Shown: positions 1 through 12,178 of the stretch, one piece after another | How the letters are laid out: every line of letters starts with the position of its first letter | How positions within the stretch are numbered: position 1 is the first letter of the stretch | DNA from: Ferrovaceae bacterium | GTDB taxonomy: Bacteria > Pseudomonadota > Gammaproteobacteria > Burkholderiales > Ferrovaceae | NCBI GenBank assembly: GCA_027311025.1 | Contig: DAICZS010000003.1 | Location: 42,624-106,623 of the forward strand | Direction: 5' to 3' | Length of the DNA stretch: 64,000 nt | Notes under the pieces: generated by a model | Databases searched by the model: none | Told to the model about the DNA's origin: nothing | The model's input: the letters and a program-made list of their open reading frames with translations, nothing else | Made by a program: the position numbers and the translations under genes

Positions 1-695
1 CAGACCCCAAAGGCCGCACGCTGCTGGATGTGGAAGCGGGGGTTGCGGCCCCCAAGGTGGCGCGCATGGCGGCCCGGCTGGGCCTGTCGGGCGCCGAATT
101 TCTGGCGGGCATTCCAGGAACCATGGGCGGCGCGCTGGCCATGAACGCCGGCTGCTACGGCGCAGAAACCTGGGATTTCGTGGCGTCGGTCACCACGCTG
201 GATCGCACTGGGCGCCTGCGTATTCGCACCCCAGCAGACTATGACATCGGTTACCGGCATGTGGCGCTGCGCGCTGCTGACGCGGTGGAGCGCCCCGGGG
301 CGGCAGGCCTGGCACCGCTGGAGCCAGAGCCGGAATGGTTTGTGGCCGCGCGTCTGGCCTTTCCTGCCGGCTCGCCAGAAGCCGCGCTGCAGCGCATCCG
401 CGAACTGCTGGCGCGACGCGTGGCCAGCCAGCCGTTGGGACAACCCAACGCGGGGTCGGTGTTCCGCAACCCCGATGGGGGACATGCGGCACAACTGATC
501 GAGGCGTGCGGCCTCAAGGGTACGCGCGTAGGCGCGGCCGAGGTGTCGCGCAAGCATGCCAATTTCATTGTCAACCTGGGCGGCGCCACGGCCCGGGATA
601 TCGAAACGCTGATCGGGCAGGTTCAGGCGCGCGTCTTGCAGGAACGCGGGGTGGCCCTGGTGACTGAAGTCCGGATTGTGGGGAAGGCTGCATGA
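1..695 (+). CDS. murB: UDP-N-acetylenolpyruvoylglucosamine reductase, 5'-truncated by window edge
   Basis: Frame stays open from the window start; FAD-binding style GIPGTMGGALAMNAGCYGAE and C-terminal NAGSVFRNP...AAQLIEACGLKG...SRKHANFIVN motifs; followed by ftsQAZ. Confidence 0.95.
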   Translation, partial: DPKGRTLLDVEAGVAAPKVARMAARLGLSGAEFLAGIPGTMGGALAMNAGCYGAETWDFVASVTTLDRTGRLRIRTPADYDIGYRHVALRAADAVERPGAAGLAPLEPEPEWFVAARLAFPAGSPEAALQRIRELLARRVASQPLGQPNAGSVFRNPDGGHAAQLIEACGLKGTRVGAAEVSRKHANFIVNLGGATARDIETLIGQVQARVLQERGVALVTEVRIVGKAA

Positions 696-713
696 GGCAA
701 GGGAGGGTTTGAC

Positions 714-1562
714 ATGGCTGTGTTGACGGTACCTGGATGGTTGACCTGGGGGCGGCGCGCCACGCGTTCGCAACGGGAACGCGAAGCGCCGGTGCGCGTG
801 GGTCGCCGACGCGGCGCTTCCATGGGAACGCGTCGTCGCGATGAACCCCAAACGGCGTTGCTGCCACCGCTGCGCCGCACGCTGCTGCTGGCCCTCAGGG
901 CCATGGGGGTTGGCCTGGTGCTGGCCCTGGTGCTGTCCCTGATGGGGTGGGTGGCACAGCGTCCCATGTTTCAAATCCAGCGCGCCGTGGTGAGCGGCGA
1001 CCTGCAGCAGGTGGACCGCGATCTCGTGGCCAAGCGTGCCCACGCCCTGCGTGGCAATTTCTTCACCGTCAACCTGGACGCTGCCGCGGCAGAATTGCGC
1101 GCCATTCCCTGGGTGCGCGCCATCAACATGCGCCGCTTGTGGCCCAACGGGCTCGAGGTGGAGGTGGAGGAGCAGCGCCCCCTGGCCCATTGGGGTGACG
1201 AGCAGTTGCTCAACACCTGGGGCGAAGTCTTCGTGGCGGATTATGCCGACGCCTTGCCCCGTTTTGACGGTCCTGCCGGAAGCGGCCCGGAAATGGCACG
1301 CGCGGCGCAACAGTTCAACCGCGAGCTTGCCCCCATCGGGCGCCAGGTGGAAGCGCTGGACCTGTCAGAGCGGCGGGCATGGACGCTGCGCCTGGACAAC
1401 GGTCTGACCCTGTCCCTCGGGCGCGACAACATTCACGAGCGCCTCACGCGCTTTGTCGGGGTGTACCCGCTCGTCTTCAAGGACGAAACCGCGCGCGGCG
1501 CATTGGTGGATTTGCGCTATCCCAGCGGGTTTGCCTTGCGCAGCGCCGGAGCACGAGGATAA
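714..1562 (+). CDS. ftsQ: Cell division protein FtsQ
   Basis: Single N-terminal TM segment plus POTRA-like region; between murB and ftsA; GGGAGG ribosome-binding site upstream. Confidence 0.93.
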   Translation: MAVLTVPGWLTWGRRATRSQREREAPVRVGRRRGASMGTRRRDEPQTALLPPLRRTLLLALRAMGVGLVLALVLSLMGWVAQRPMFQIQRAVVSGDLQQVDRDLVAKRAHALRGNFFTVNLDAAAAELRAIPWVRAINMRRLWPNGLEVEVEEQRPLAHWGDEQLLNTWGEVFVADYADALPRFDGPAGSGPEMARAAQQFNRELAPIGRQVEALDLSERRAWTLRLDNGLTLSLGRDNIHERLTRFVGVYPLVFKDETARGALVDLRYPSGFALRSAGARG

Positions 1563-2813
1563 ATGTCCATGATTCCAAAAAATCGAGACAACCGCAGCCT
1601 GATCGTCGCTCTCGATATCGGCACGTCCAAGATCGTGGTGATCGTGGCGGAGGCAGCGCCTGACGGCACCGGATTTGAGGTGATTGGTCTGGGGCAGCAC
1701 CCGTCGCGTGGCCTCAAGCGCGGGGTGGTGGTCAACATCGAATCTACCGTCAATTCCATCCAGCGCGCGCTGGAAGAAGCAGAGCTGATGGCCAACGTCA
1801 AGATTCGCGAAGTGATCACCGGCATTGCCGGCAGCCACGTGAAAAGCTTCAACTCCCATGGCATGGTGGCCATCAAGGACAAGGAAGTGGCGCCCATGGA
1901 CGTGGAGCGGGTGCTGGAGACGGCGCGTGCCGTGAGCATTCCCACCGACCAGCAGATCCTGCACATCCTCACCCAGGAATTCATCATCGATGGCCAGGAG
2001 GACGTGCGCGAGCCCGTGGGCATGAGCGGGGTGCGCCTGGAGGTCAAGGTCCACATTGTTACCGGCGCGGTTTCGGCAGCCCAGAACATCATGAAATGCG
2101 TGCGGCGCTGCGGTCTGGAAGTGCGCGACCTGATCCTGCAGCCGCTGGCCTCGGCCACGGCCGTGCTGACCGAGGACGAAAAGGATCTGGGGGTGTGCCT
2201 GGTGGACATTGGCGGGGGCACCACCGACCTTGCAGTATTTGTGCAGGGGGCCATTCGCCACACCGCGGTCATCCCCATTGCCGGGGACCAGATCACCAAC
2301 GACATCGCCATGGCGTTGCGCACCCCGACCGCCGCCGCCGAAGAAATCAAGATTGCCCATGGCTGTGCCCTGCGCCAGATGGCCGATGCCGACCAGCTGG
2401 TGGAAGTGCCGGGCGTGGGCGATCGCGGTCCGCGCCAGCTGTCGCGCCACACCCTGGCTGAGGTGATCGAGCCTCGCGTGGAAGAGCTCTTCACCCTGAT
2501 CCAGGCAGAGTTGCGTCGCAGCGGCTTCGAGGAGCTGCTCTCCTCGGGCATTGTGCTCACGGGCGGGACCAGCGCCATGAGCGGCATGCTGGAACTGGGT
2601 GAGGAAATATTTCATATGCCGGTTCGGGTGGGCGTGCCCAATTATCGGGGCGGCCTCTCTGAAGTGGTACGCAATCCCCGTTTTGCCACCGGCATGGGAT
2701 TGCTGATTTCGGGTTTTGAACAGCATCAGAAAGCGCAAGTGTCGCGTGCCAGCATCGGGTCACTCACACAACTGGTGGATCGCATGAAAAACTGGTTCAA
2801 GAGTGCGTTTTAA
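1563..2813 (+). CDS. ftsA: Cell division protein FtsA
   Basis: Actin-like ATPase motifs (VALDIGTSKI, LVDIGGGTTDLAVF, GIVLTGGTS); position before ftsZ. Confidence 0.98.
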   Translation: MSMIPKNRDNRSLIVALDIGTSKIVVIVAEAAPDGTGFEVIGLGQHPSRGLKRGVVVNIESTVNSIQRALEEAELMANVKIREVITGIAGSHVKSFNSHGMVAIKDKEVAPMDVERVLETARAVSIPTDQQILHILTQEFIIDGQEDVREPVGMSGVRLEVKVHIVTGAVSAAQNIMKCVRRCGLEVRDLILQPLASATAVLTEDEKDLGVCLVDIGGGTTDLAVFVQGAIRHTAVIPIAGDQITNDIAMALRTPTAAAEEIKIAHGCALRQMADADQLVEVPGVGDRGPRQLSRHTLAEVIEPRVEELFTLIQAELRRSGFEELLSSGIVLTGGTSAMSGMLELGEEIFHMPVRVGVPNYRGGLSEVVRNPRFATGMGLLISGFEQHQKAQVSRASIGSLTQLVDRMKNWFKSAF

Positions 2814-2853
2814 TTCGGTACTATTCGTTCTGTCGGGAAGGAGAAAATTGAAC

Positions 2854-4008
2854 ATGCCAAATTTTGAAATTCAGGAAAGCGAAGCCCTCGATGCCGTGAT
2901 CAAGGTGGTCGGGGTAGGGGGCTGTGGCGGCAACGCAGTGGAGCATATGGTGACACGCGGCGTTTCCGGTGTGGAATTCATTGCCATGAATACCGACAGT
3001 CAGGCGTTGAAGCGCAGCAAGGCTGACAAACTGCTGCAGCTGGGCGGGGCCATGACCAAGGGACTGGGCGCCGGGGCCAACCCCGAAGTCGGTCGCCAGG
3101 CGGCGCTGGCTGATCGCGAGCGCATTGCTGAAATGATTTCCGGAGCCGACATGTTGTTCATCACCGCCGGCATGGGCGGGGGAACGGGCACCGGGGCGGC
3201 CCCGGTGGTGGCCCAGATCGCGCGCGAGCAGGGCATTCTCACTGTCGCGGTGGTCACCAAGCCGTTCAGTTTCGAAGGCCGGCGCATGAAGACGGCACAG
3301 GAGGGCGTTGAAGCCCTGTCCGAATATGTGGACTCCCTCATCATCATCCCCAACGAAAAACTGATGAGCGTGCTGGGCGATGACGTGGGCATGCTGGAAG
3401 CCTACCAGGCTGCCAATGACGTGTTGCAGGGTGCGGTGGCGGGCATTGCCGAAGTCATCAATTGCCCCGGGCTCGTCAACGTGGACTTTGCCGACGTGAA
3501 GACGGTCATGTCCGAAATGGGCGTGGCCATGATGGGCTCTTCCATGGCTTCTGGCATCGACCGCGCGCACGTGGCGGCGCAACAGGCCATCGCCAGCCCC
3601 TTGCTGGAAGACGTCAACCTCACCGGGGCACGGGGCGTGCTGGTTAACATCACCGCAAGCCAGGGCATGAAGTTGAAGGAAGTGCACGATGTCATGAACA
3701 CCATTCGCTCCTTCACGGCTGAAGACGCCACGGTCATTTTTGGCAGTGTCGTGGACGAGACCATGGGCGACGCGTTGCGTGTCACCATCGTGGCTACCGG
3801 TTTGGGCCAGCCCGTCAAGCGGGCGCAGCCCCAGCCGCTGATGGTGGTGCGTACCGGAACGGATAACGCCCCCCTGGAAGTGGATTACGATTCCCTGGAC
3901 CAACCGGCGGTCATGCGTCGCGGACGCAATACCATGGTCGAGGCCATGCGCGACAACGGCATGGATCTGCTCGACATCCCCGCTTTCCTGCGCAAGCAGG
4001 CTGACTGA
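2854..4008 (+). CDS. ftsZ: Cell division protein FtsZ
   Basis: Tubulin signature GGGTGTGAAPV; start set at ATG 2854 after AGGAG, giving MPNFEIQESE. Confidence 0.98.
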   Translation: MPNFEIQESEALDAVIKVVGVGGCGGNAVEHMVTRGVSGVEFIAMNTDSQALKRSKADKLLQLGGAMTKGLGAGANPEVGRQAALADRERIAEMISGADMLFITAGMGGGTGTGAAPVVAQIAREQGILTVAVVTKPFSFEGRRMKTAQEGVEALSEYVDSLIIIPNEKLMSVLGDDVGMLEAYQAANDVLQGAVAGIAEVINCPGLVNVDFADVKTVMSEMGVAMMGSSMASGIDRAHVAAQQAIASPLLEDVNLTGARGVLVNITASQGMKLKEVHDVMNTIRSFTAEDATVIFGSVVDETMGDALRVTIVATGLGQPVKRAQPQPLMVVRTGTDNAPLEVDYDSLDQPAVMRRGRNTMVEAMRDNGMDLLDIPAFLRKQAD

Positions 4009-4039
4009 GGGGCGCGGGGAAGGATCAGGGTTTTTAGCC

Positions 4040-4045
4040 TATAAT
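4040..4045 (+). promoter_or_regulatory. Candidate sigma70 -10 box (TATAAT) for lpxC
   Basis: Exact TATAAT 7 nt before the likely lpxC ATG; no good -35 seen. Confidence 0.5.
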
Positions 4046-4052
4046 GGCGGAT

Positions 4053-4976
4053 ATGTTGAAACAACGTACTTTGAAGACTGCCGTTCAGACCACGGGCGTC
4101 GGGCTGCATACCGGCGTCAAGGTGGTGTTGAACATCCGTCCCGCTCCGGTGGACAACGGGATCGTGTTCGTGCGTTCCGATTTGCCAGGCGCACCGGCTG
4201 TCGCGGCTCTGGCAGGAAACGTCACGGATACCCGCCTATCCACGCTCATCGAGGCCCATGGTGCCCGCGTCAGCACCATCGAGCACCTCATGTCGGCCTT
4301 TTCGGGGTTGGGGGTGGATAACGCCTTCGTAGACGTATCCGGTCCCGAGGTGCCCATCCTGGATGGCAGTTCGGCCCCCTTCATCTTTCTCATGCAGTCG
4401 GTAGGCCTCGTCGAGCAGTCTGCGCCCAAGCGTTACATCCGGGTCTTGAAACCCCTGGAGGTCACGCAGGGTGACAAGGTGGCGCGTTTCGAGCCGTACA
4501 ACGGTTTTCGCATCACTTACGAAGGACAGTTCAACCACCCCGCCTTCGACAAGACCGGTTCCTCGGTCACGGTGGATTTTGCCGACACGTCCTATGCGCG
4601 CGAAGTGTCCCGGGCCCGCACGTTCGGTTTCACGCAGGATGTGGAAATGCTGCGCTCCCAGGGCCTTGCCCTCGGGGGCAGTCTTGAAAACGCCATCGTG
4701 ATGGACGAGTTTCGGGTGCTCAACGCCGACGGCCTGCGTTATGCCGACGAATTCCTGCGCCATAAGATCCTGGATGCCGTGGGCGATCTCTACCTGCTAG
4801 GACATCCCCTCATCGGCGCTTTCCTGGGCCATAAATCAGGCCACGCCCTCAACAACGTTGCTGCACGGGCCTTGCTGGCCGACACCAGCGCCTGGGCCTG
4901 GGCCAGCTTTGCGGCGGGCGATCCCCTGCCTTCTGCATTCATCGAACCCCTGCCGCAAACCCAGCCGGCATTCTGA
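4053..4976 (+). CDS. lpxC: UDP-3-O-acyl-N-acetylglucosamine deacetylase
   Basis: [21 protein letters not shown] start; [14 protein letters not shown] and [10 protein letters not shown] motifs. ORF track starts at 4044, but that ATG overlaps a TATAAT. Confidence 0.96.
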   Translation: MLKQRTLKTAVQTTGVGLHTGVKVVLNIRPAPVDNGIVFVRSDLPGAPAVAALAGNVTDTRLSTLIEAHGARVSTIEHLMSAFSGLGVDNAFVDVSGPEVPILDGSSAPFIFLMQSVGLVEQSAPKRYIRVLKPLEVTQGDKVARFEPYNGFRITYEGQFNHPAFDKTGSSVTVDFADTSYAREVSRARTFGFTQDVEMLRSQGLALGGSLENAIVMDEFRVLNADGLRYADEFLRHKILDAVGDLYLLGHPLIGAFLGHKSGHALNNVAARALLADTSAWAWASFAAGDPLPSAFIEPLPQTQPAF

Positions 4977-4986
4977 CCTGACCTGA

Positions 4987-5418
4987 TTAGCGTTTTCGGG
5001 CTTCCAGCAGGTGCTCCACGGCCGTTTTGAGCGGCCCGGGCGCCAGTGTTTCGGCCAGGGCTTCGAAATGGCGCAGCGTTTCGGGCGAGAGCGGCTGTGC
5101 CGGGCGCACGCGCGCGGTGGGGCGGTTTGTCGAGGGGACCACCTGCAGGCGCAGGGCCGAGAGTTCGGGTTGCACCTGGGCGATGGCCCGCGACAGGGAG
5201 GGCGCCAGCTGGCGCAGCTTGGCTGCCACGGCACTGCTTTCCGTTTCCACCACGAGGCGACAGCCCTCCACCCCGACGACACGGGCATAGGGGCGCAGGC
5301 TGGCTGGCAGGGCGGCCTGCCAGGCCTGTTGCAGGGCAGTCAGCGACTGCACCCGGGACTGCAGGGCGCCAAAGGCCTGGTCTGCGTTCAGTATCTCTTG
5401 CAGGGCGCGGGTACTCAT
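4987..5418 (-). CDS. DUF721 / DciA-like protein
   Basis: Small protein with [35 protein letters not shown] pattern of the DUF721 family; located between lpxC and secA. Confidence 0.8.
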   Translation of the reverse strand: MSTRALQEILNADQAFGALQSRVQSLTALQQAWQAALPASLRPYARVVGVEGCRLVVETESSAVAAKLRQLAPSLSRAIAQVQPELSALRLQVVPSTNRPTARVRPAQPLSPETLRHFEALAETLAPGPLKTAVEHLLEARKR

Positions 5419-5495
5419 GGGGCCATTCTATCAGGAGCAGGTTCCGGGCCCGTACTCTGGTAAAATCGTTTCTTTTGCTTGCCGGCCCCCTCGTC

Positions 5496-8219
<2,724 letters not shown>

Positions 8220-8228
8220 GGAAATCCT

Positions 8229-9428
8229 GTGTCGCAACTTCATCCCGTGCCCGGCGTGTTGTTAGGTCCTGTGGCTGCCGGCATTCGCAAGGCGCAACGC
8301 CGCGACCTCCTGCTCATCACCTTGCCGCCGGATAGCCGGGTTGGCGCCGTATTCACGCAAAATCGTTTTTGTGCCGCGCCGGTGCAGGTCTGTCGCGAGC
8401 ACCTCAAGCGCGCCGCGCCGCGCGCGCTCATCATCAACACCGGCTGCGCCAATGCCGGCACCGGCCAGCCAGGACTGGAAGATGCGCGCGCCACCTGTGT
8501 TGCCGTGGGCGAGGCGCTGGGCATTGCCCCCGAGCGCGTGCTGCCTTTTTCCACGGGCGTGATTCTGGAGCGCCTGCCCATGGAACGCCTGCTGGCTGGC
8601 ATTGCCCCTGCGCAGCTTGCCCTGCAGGCTGACCAGTGGTCCGCCGCCGCAGAAGCCATCATGACCACGGACACGGTGGCAAAGGCCGCTTCGCGGCAGA
8701 TCACCCTGCATGGCCAGACGGTCACGGTGACCGGCATCTCCAAGGGGGCTGGCATGATTCGCCCCAACATGGCCACCATGCTGGGTTTTGTCGCCACCGA
8801 TGCGGCCATCAGCGCCGAGCTGTTGCAAACGCTGACTGAAGACGCGGCAGACCATTCCTTTAATCGCATCACCGTGGATGGCGATACCTCCACCAATGAC
8901 GCCTTCGTGGTGATGGCCACTGGCGTGGCCCGCCACCCCGAAATCACTGCCGCCGACAGCGCCGCGTATCGCGCCCTGCGCGAAGCCATCGTGGGCGTGT
9001 CCACGGAGCTGGCCCAGGCCATCGTGCGCGATGGCGAAGGGGCTACCAAGTTCATCACCGTGCGTGTGGAAGCAGGGCGTGACGAAGCGGAGTGCCTCAA
9101 GGTGGCTTATGCCATCAGCCACTCGCCGCTGGTCAAGACCGCGTTCTTTGCCTCCGATCCCAATCTCGGGCGCATCCTTGCGGCCATTGGCTACGCCGGC
9201 ATTGATGACCTCGACGTGACGGGCCTGCGCCTGTACCTTGACGACGTGCTGGTCTCCGAGCAGGGCGGGCGTGCCGCTTCCTACCAGGAGGCAGACGGAC
9301 AGCGCGTCATGAAGCAGCCCGACATCACCATCCGCGTCCTGCTGGGCCGGGGAGAAGCCAGTGCCACCGTGTGGACCTGCGATTTCTCCTACGATTATGT
9401 GCGCATCAACGCCGACTATCGCAGCTAG
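8229..9428 (+). CDS. argJ: Bifunctional glutamate N-acetyltransferase/amino-acid acetyltransferase ArgJ
   Basis: GTG start; autoprocessing motif [29 protein letters not shown]... Confidence 0.97.
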   Translation: MSQLHPVPGVLLGPVAAGIRKAQRRDLLLITLPPDSRVGAVFTQNRFCAAPVQVCREHLKRAAPRALIINTGCANAGTGQPGLEDARATCVAVGEALGIAPERVLPFSTGVILERLPMERLLAGIAPAQLALQADQWSAAAEAIMTTDTVAKAASRQITLHGQTVTVTGISKGAGMIRPNMATMLGFVATDAAISAELLQTLTEDAADHSFNRITVDGDTSTNDAFVVMATGVARHPEITAADSAAYRALREAIVGVSTELAQAIVRDGEGATKFITVRVEAGRDEAECLKVAYAISHSPLVKTAFFASDPNLGRILAAIGYAGIDDLDVTGLRLYLDDVLVSEQGGRAASYQEADGQRVMKQPDITIRVLLGRGEASATVWTCDFSYDYVRINADYRS

Positions 9429-9439
9429 CCGCCAGGATC

Positions 9440-10312
9440 ATGGACGCTGATGCCATCCAGCAGTTGATTGCCCGGGCCGAGGCCTTGCTGATGCGCCTGG
9501 AAGCCTGGGTGCCGGGCGTGCCTCCCGCAGCCCCTGACTGGAATGCCGCCCTGGCCTGGCGCTGGCGCCGTCGCGGCAGTAATGGCTGGTTGCAGGCAGT
9601 GCCCCGGCCGCACCTGATCCGTCTGACTGACCTCAAGGACATCGATGCGCAAAAATCACGCGTCGTCGAGAATACGCGACAGTTTGTGGCCGGACACCCC
9701 GCCAACAACGTGCTGCTCACCGGTGCGCGCGGTACGGGCAAGTCGTCGCTGATCAAGGCCCTGCTCACGGAGTTTTCGGGCCAGGGGCTGCGCGTCATTG
9801 AGATCGACAAGGACCATCTGGTGGATCTGCCCGATGTGGTGGAACAGATCACCGGGCGCCCCGAGCGGTTCATCATTTTTTGTGACGACCTCTCCTTCGA
9901 GTCGGGCGAGGCGCACTACAAGGCCCTCAAGACCGTGCTGGACGGCTCGCTCGCCATGCCCTCTGAAAACGTGCTGGTGTACGCCACCAGCAACCGGCGC
10001 CATCTCATGCCGGAATATTTCTCGGAGAACAGCGAGACGCGTCATGTGGATGGTGAAATCCATCCGGGTGAAACGGTGGAAGAAAAAATTTCCCTGTCAG
10101 ACCGCTTTGGCTTGTGGGTGTCTTTCCATGCCTTCGACCAGGACGCCTACCTCGAGATTGCGGCCCATTGGGTACACACGCTGGGGGGCACGCTGCCAGA
10201 TGCCGAGGCCTTTCGCCGCGAAGCACTGCAGTGGGCCCTGATGCGCAGCTCGCGCAGCGGCCGCTCGGCCTGGCATTTTGCCCGTCACTGGGTGGGCCGC
10301 CAGGGGGGCTGA
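9440..10312 (+). CDS. DUF815-family AAA+ ATPase
   Basis: Walker A GARGTGKSSL, Walker B-like FIIFCDDLSFE, VLVYATSNRRHLMPE; start set at ATG 9440 after argJ stop. Confidence 0.88.
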   Translation: MDADAIQQLIARAEALLMRLEAWVPGVPPAAPDWNAALAWRWRRRGSNGWLQAVPRPHLIRLTDLKDIDAQKSRVVENTRQFVAGHPANNVLLTGARGTGKSSLIKALLTEFSGQGLRVIEIDKDHLVDLPDVVEQITGRPERFIIFCDDLSFESGEAHYKALKTVLDGSLAMPSENVLVYATSNRRHLMPEYFSENSETRHVDGEIHPGETVEEKISLSDRFGLWVSFHAFDQDAYLEIAAHWVHTLGGTLPDAEAFRREALQWALMRSSRSGRSAWHFARHWVGRQGG

Positions 10313-10319
10313 CGCACCG

Positions 10320-11285
10320 ATGAATCGCGTGGACGTGGTGGTGGCGGTGCTGATTGATCGCCAGGGGCACTACCTGCTGGCCCAACGCCCCAAGGACAAG
10401 GTGTACGCGGGTTACTGGGAATTTCCTGGCGGCAAGGTGGAGCCTGGCGAAACCCTGCGTGCGGCCCTGGTGCGCGAAATTCGCGAAGAGCTGGGCGTGG
10501 AGATTCGCGATGCCCTGCCCTGGATCACCCGCCGCTTCGACTATCCCCACGCCCGGGTGCGCCTGCACCTGTTTCGGGTGACGCAGTGGGCGGGCCAACC
10601 CCAACCGCTGGAAGACCAGCAACTGGCCTGGCAGGGCCTGGGTTGCGAGCCGGTCAGCCCGATGCTGCCAGCCAACGCGCCCATCCTGCAGGCGCTCGAA
10701 CTGCCCACCGTCTATGGCGTCACCCATGCCGCCGACATGGGCGAACCCGCCTTCCTGGAAGCGCTGGAACGCGCCTTCTATCGTGGCCTGCGTCTTGTGC
10801 AACTGCGCGAAAAGGATCTGCCCGCCGAGCTGCTGCACAAGCTTGCCGAAAAGGTGGTGCACGCCGCGCGCGCCTGGCAGGCCCGGGTACTGATCAACGG
10901 CCAGGTGGACGTGGCACGCGCTGTGGGGGCCGCGGGGGTGCACCTGACGGCGCACCAGCTGGCTGGCCTGTCCGCGCGCCCCGACCTGCCGCTCGTGGCG
11001 GCCTCCTGTCACGGCGCGGAAGATCTGCGGCGCGCCGAGGCGCTGGGGCTCGATTTTGTGGTGTTGGGACCGGTGGCGCCCACGGCATCGCATCCGGATG
11101 CCGTTCCCCTGGGCTTTGAGGCGCTGGCACGCCTCGTGGCGGATTGCAGCGTGCCCGTGCTGGGCATTGGCGGACTGGGTCTTTCCGACCTCGAGGCTGC
11201 CTGGCGGTCGGGTGCGCACGGCATTGCCTCCATGCGCGCCATCTGGGAAGGCGAGGCCCCGATTCCCAATCGCTTCAGGGCTTAA
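10320..11285 (+). CDS. Nudix hydrolase (MutT-like) fused to a ThiE-like thiamine-phosphate synthase domain
   Basis: N-terminal Nudix box GGKVEPGETLRAALVREIREELGV; C-terminal QLREKDL...GVHLTAHQL...VLGPVAPTASHP...GIGGL pattern of the TPS fold. Confidence 0.9.
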   Translation: MNRVDVVVAVLIDRQGHYLLAQRPKDKVYAGYWEFPGGKVEPGETLRAALVREIREELGVEIRDALPWITRRFDYPHARVRLHLFRVTQWAGQPQPLEDQQLAWQGLGCEPVSPMLPANAPILQALELPTVYGVTHAADMGEPAFLEALERAFYRGLRLVQLREKDLPAELLHKLAEKVVHAARAWQARVLINGQVDVARAVGAAGVHLTAHQLAGLSARPDLPLVAASCHGAEDLRRAEALGLDFVVLGPVAPTASHPDAVPLGFEALARLVADCSVPVLGIGGLGLSDLEAAWRSGAHGIASMRAIWEGEAPIPNRFRA

Positions 11286-12172
11286 TCCAGGGACTGCGGC
11301 CAGCGGTAGAAGTAGGGCTCGGCGGCGTCCGGCCGGGTGCGAAAGCGCTTGTGGCTCCAGAAATACTGTTCCGGGTAGCGTCGCGCCTGCGCTTCAATGA
11401 AGGCGTTCATGCGTTGCACGTCGGCATTCACGTCACCACTGGGAAAGTCCGTCCACGCAGGAAAAAATTCCACTTCGTACCCTTGGCAATGCGGCAGCTG
11501 GTGGCAGACGCAGGGCACCACCACGGCTCCTGTCATCTGGGCAAGCCAGGGCAGTGTCGTGACCGTGGCGGCGGGGATGCCAAAGAACGGCGCAAAAATG
11601 GAATCGCGATCACCAAAGTCCATGTCCGGCAGGAAGTACAGGTTGCGCCCGTCGCGAATGGCACGAATCAGGGGACGCAGGCCCTTCTTGCGCTCCAGCA
11701 TGACCACATCACCCAGGCGATCACGCGCCGCACGCACCTGCCGATCCACCAGCAGGTTCTTGTAAGGCGTAAAAAAACCGACGCCCCGAAAGGCCATGCC
11801 CATGCGCGCCCCCTGCATCTCCAGGCCCACCAGATGGGGGGTCAGAAAGATGATGGGGCGGCCGTGGGTTTCCGTGCATTCCAGGTTTTTGAGGCGCACC
11901 AGCCGCTCGATGCGCGCCCTGGGGGACCACCAGAGAATGCCCAGTTCCAGAACGCTGCGGATGAGGGCGGCAAGGTGCTGGCGCGCCAGGCGCTTTCGTT
12001 CCGCTGCCGAACGCTCGGGAAAGCAGGCGTGGAGGTTGATCAGGGTGGTGCGGGCAAAGCGCGTCTCCACGGCGATGGCTCCCATCAGCCGGGCCAGCGC
12101 CTCCAGCGCTGCCAGTGGCAAGAAATGCAGCAGCCACAGCATGGCGAGCCCCAGGCGCGTTCCCATCATCAT
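11282..12172 (-). CDS. LpxL/HtrB-family lipid A acyltransferase
   Basis: Length and motifs (LTPHLVGLEMQGARMG, FLPDMDFGDRDSIFAPFFG) of LPLAT-like lauroyl acyltransferases. Confidence 0.85.
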   Translation of the reverse strand: MMMGTRLGLAMLWLLHFLPLAALEALARLMGAIAVETRFARTTLINLHACFPERSAAERKRLARQHLAALIRSVLELGILWWSPRARIERLVRLKNLECTETHGRPIIFLTPHLVGLEMQGARMGMAFRGVGFFTPYKNLLVDRQVRAARDRLGDVVMLERKKGLRPLIRAIRDGRNLYFLPDMDFGDRDSIFAPFFGIPAATVTTLPWLAQMTGAVVVPCVCHQLPHCQGYEVEFFPAWTDFPSGDVNADVQRMNAFIEAQARRYPEQYFWSHKRFRTRPDAAEPYFYRWPQSLD

Positions 12173-12178
12173 CGCGGC

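Noticed and set aside
5046-5495. N-terminal extension of the secA ORF
   Set aside because: Antisense to the DUF721 gene; canonical SecA N-terminus [16 protein letters not shown] begins at 5496
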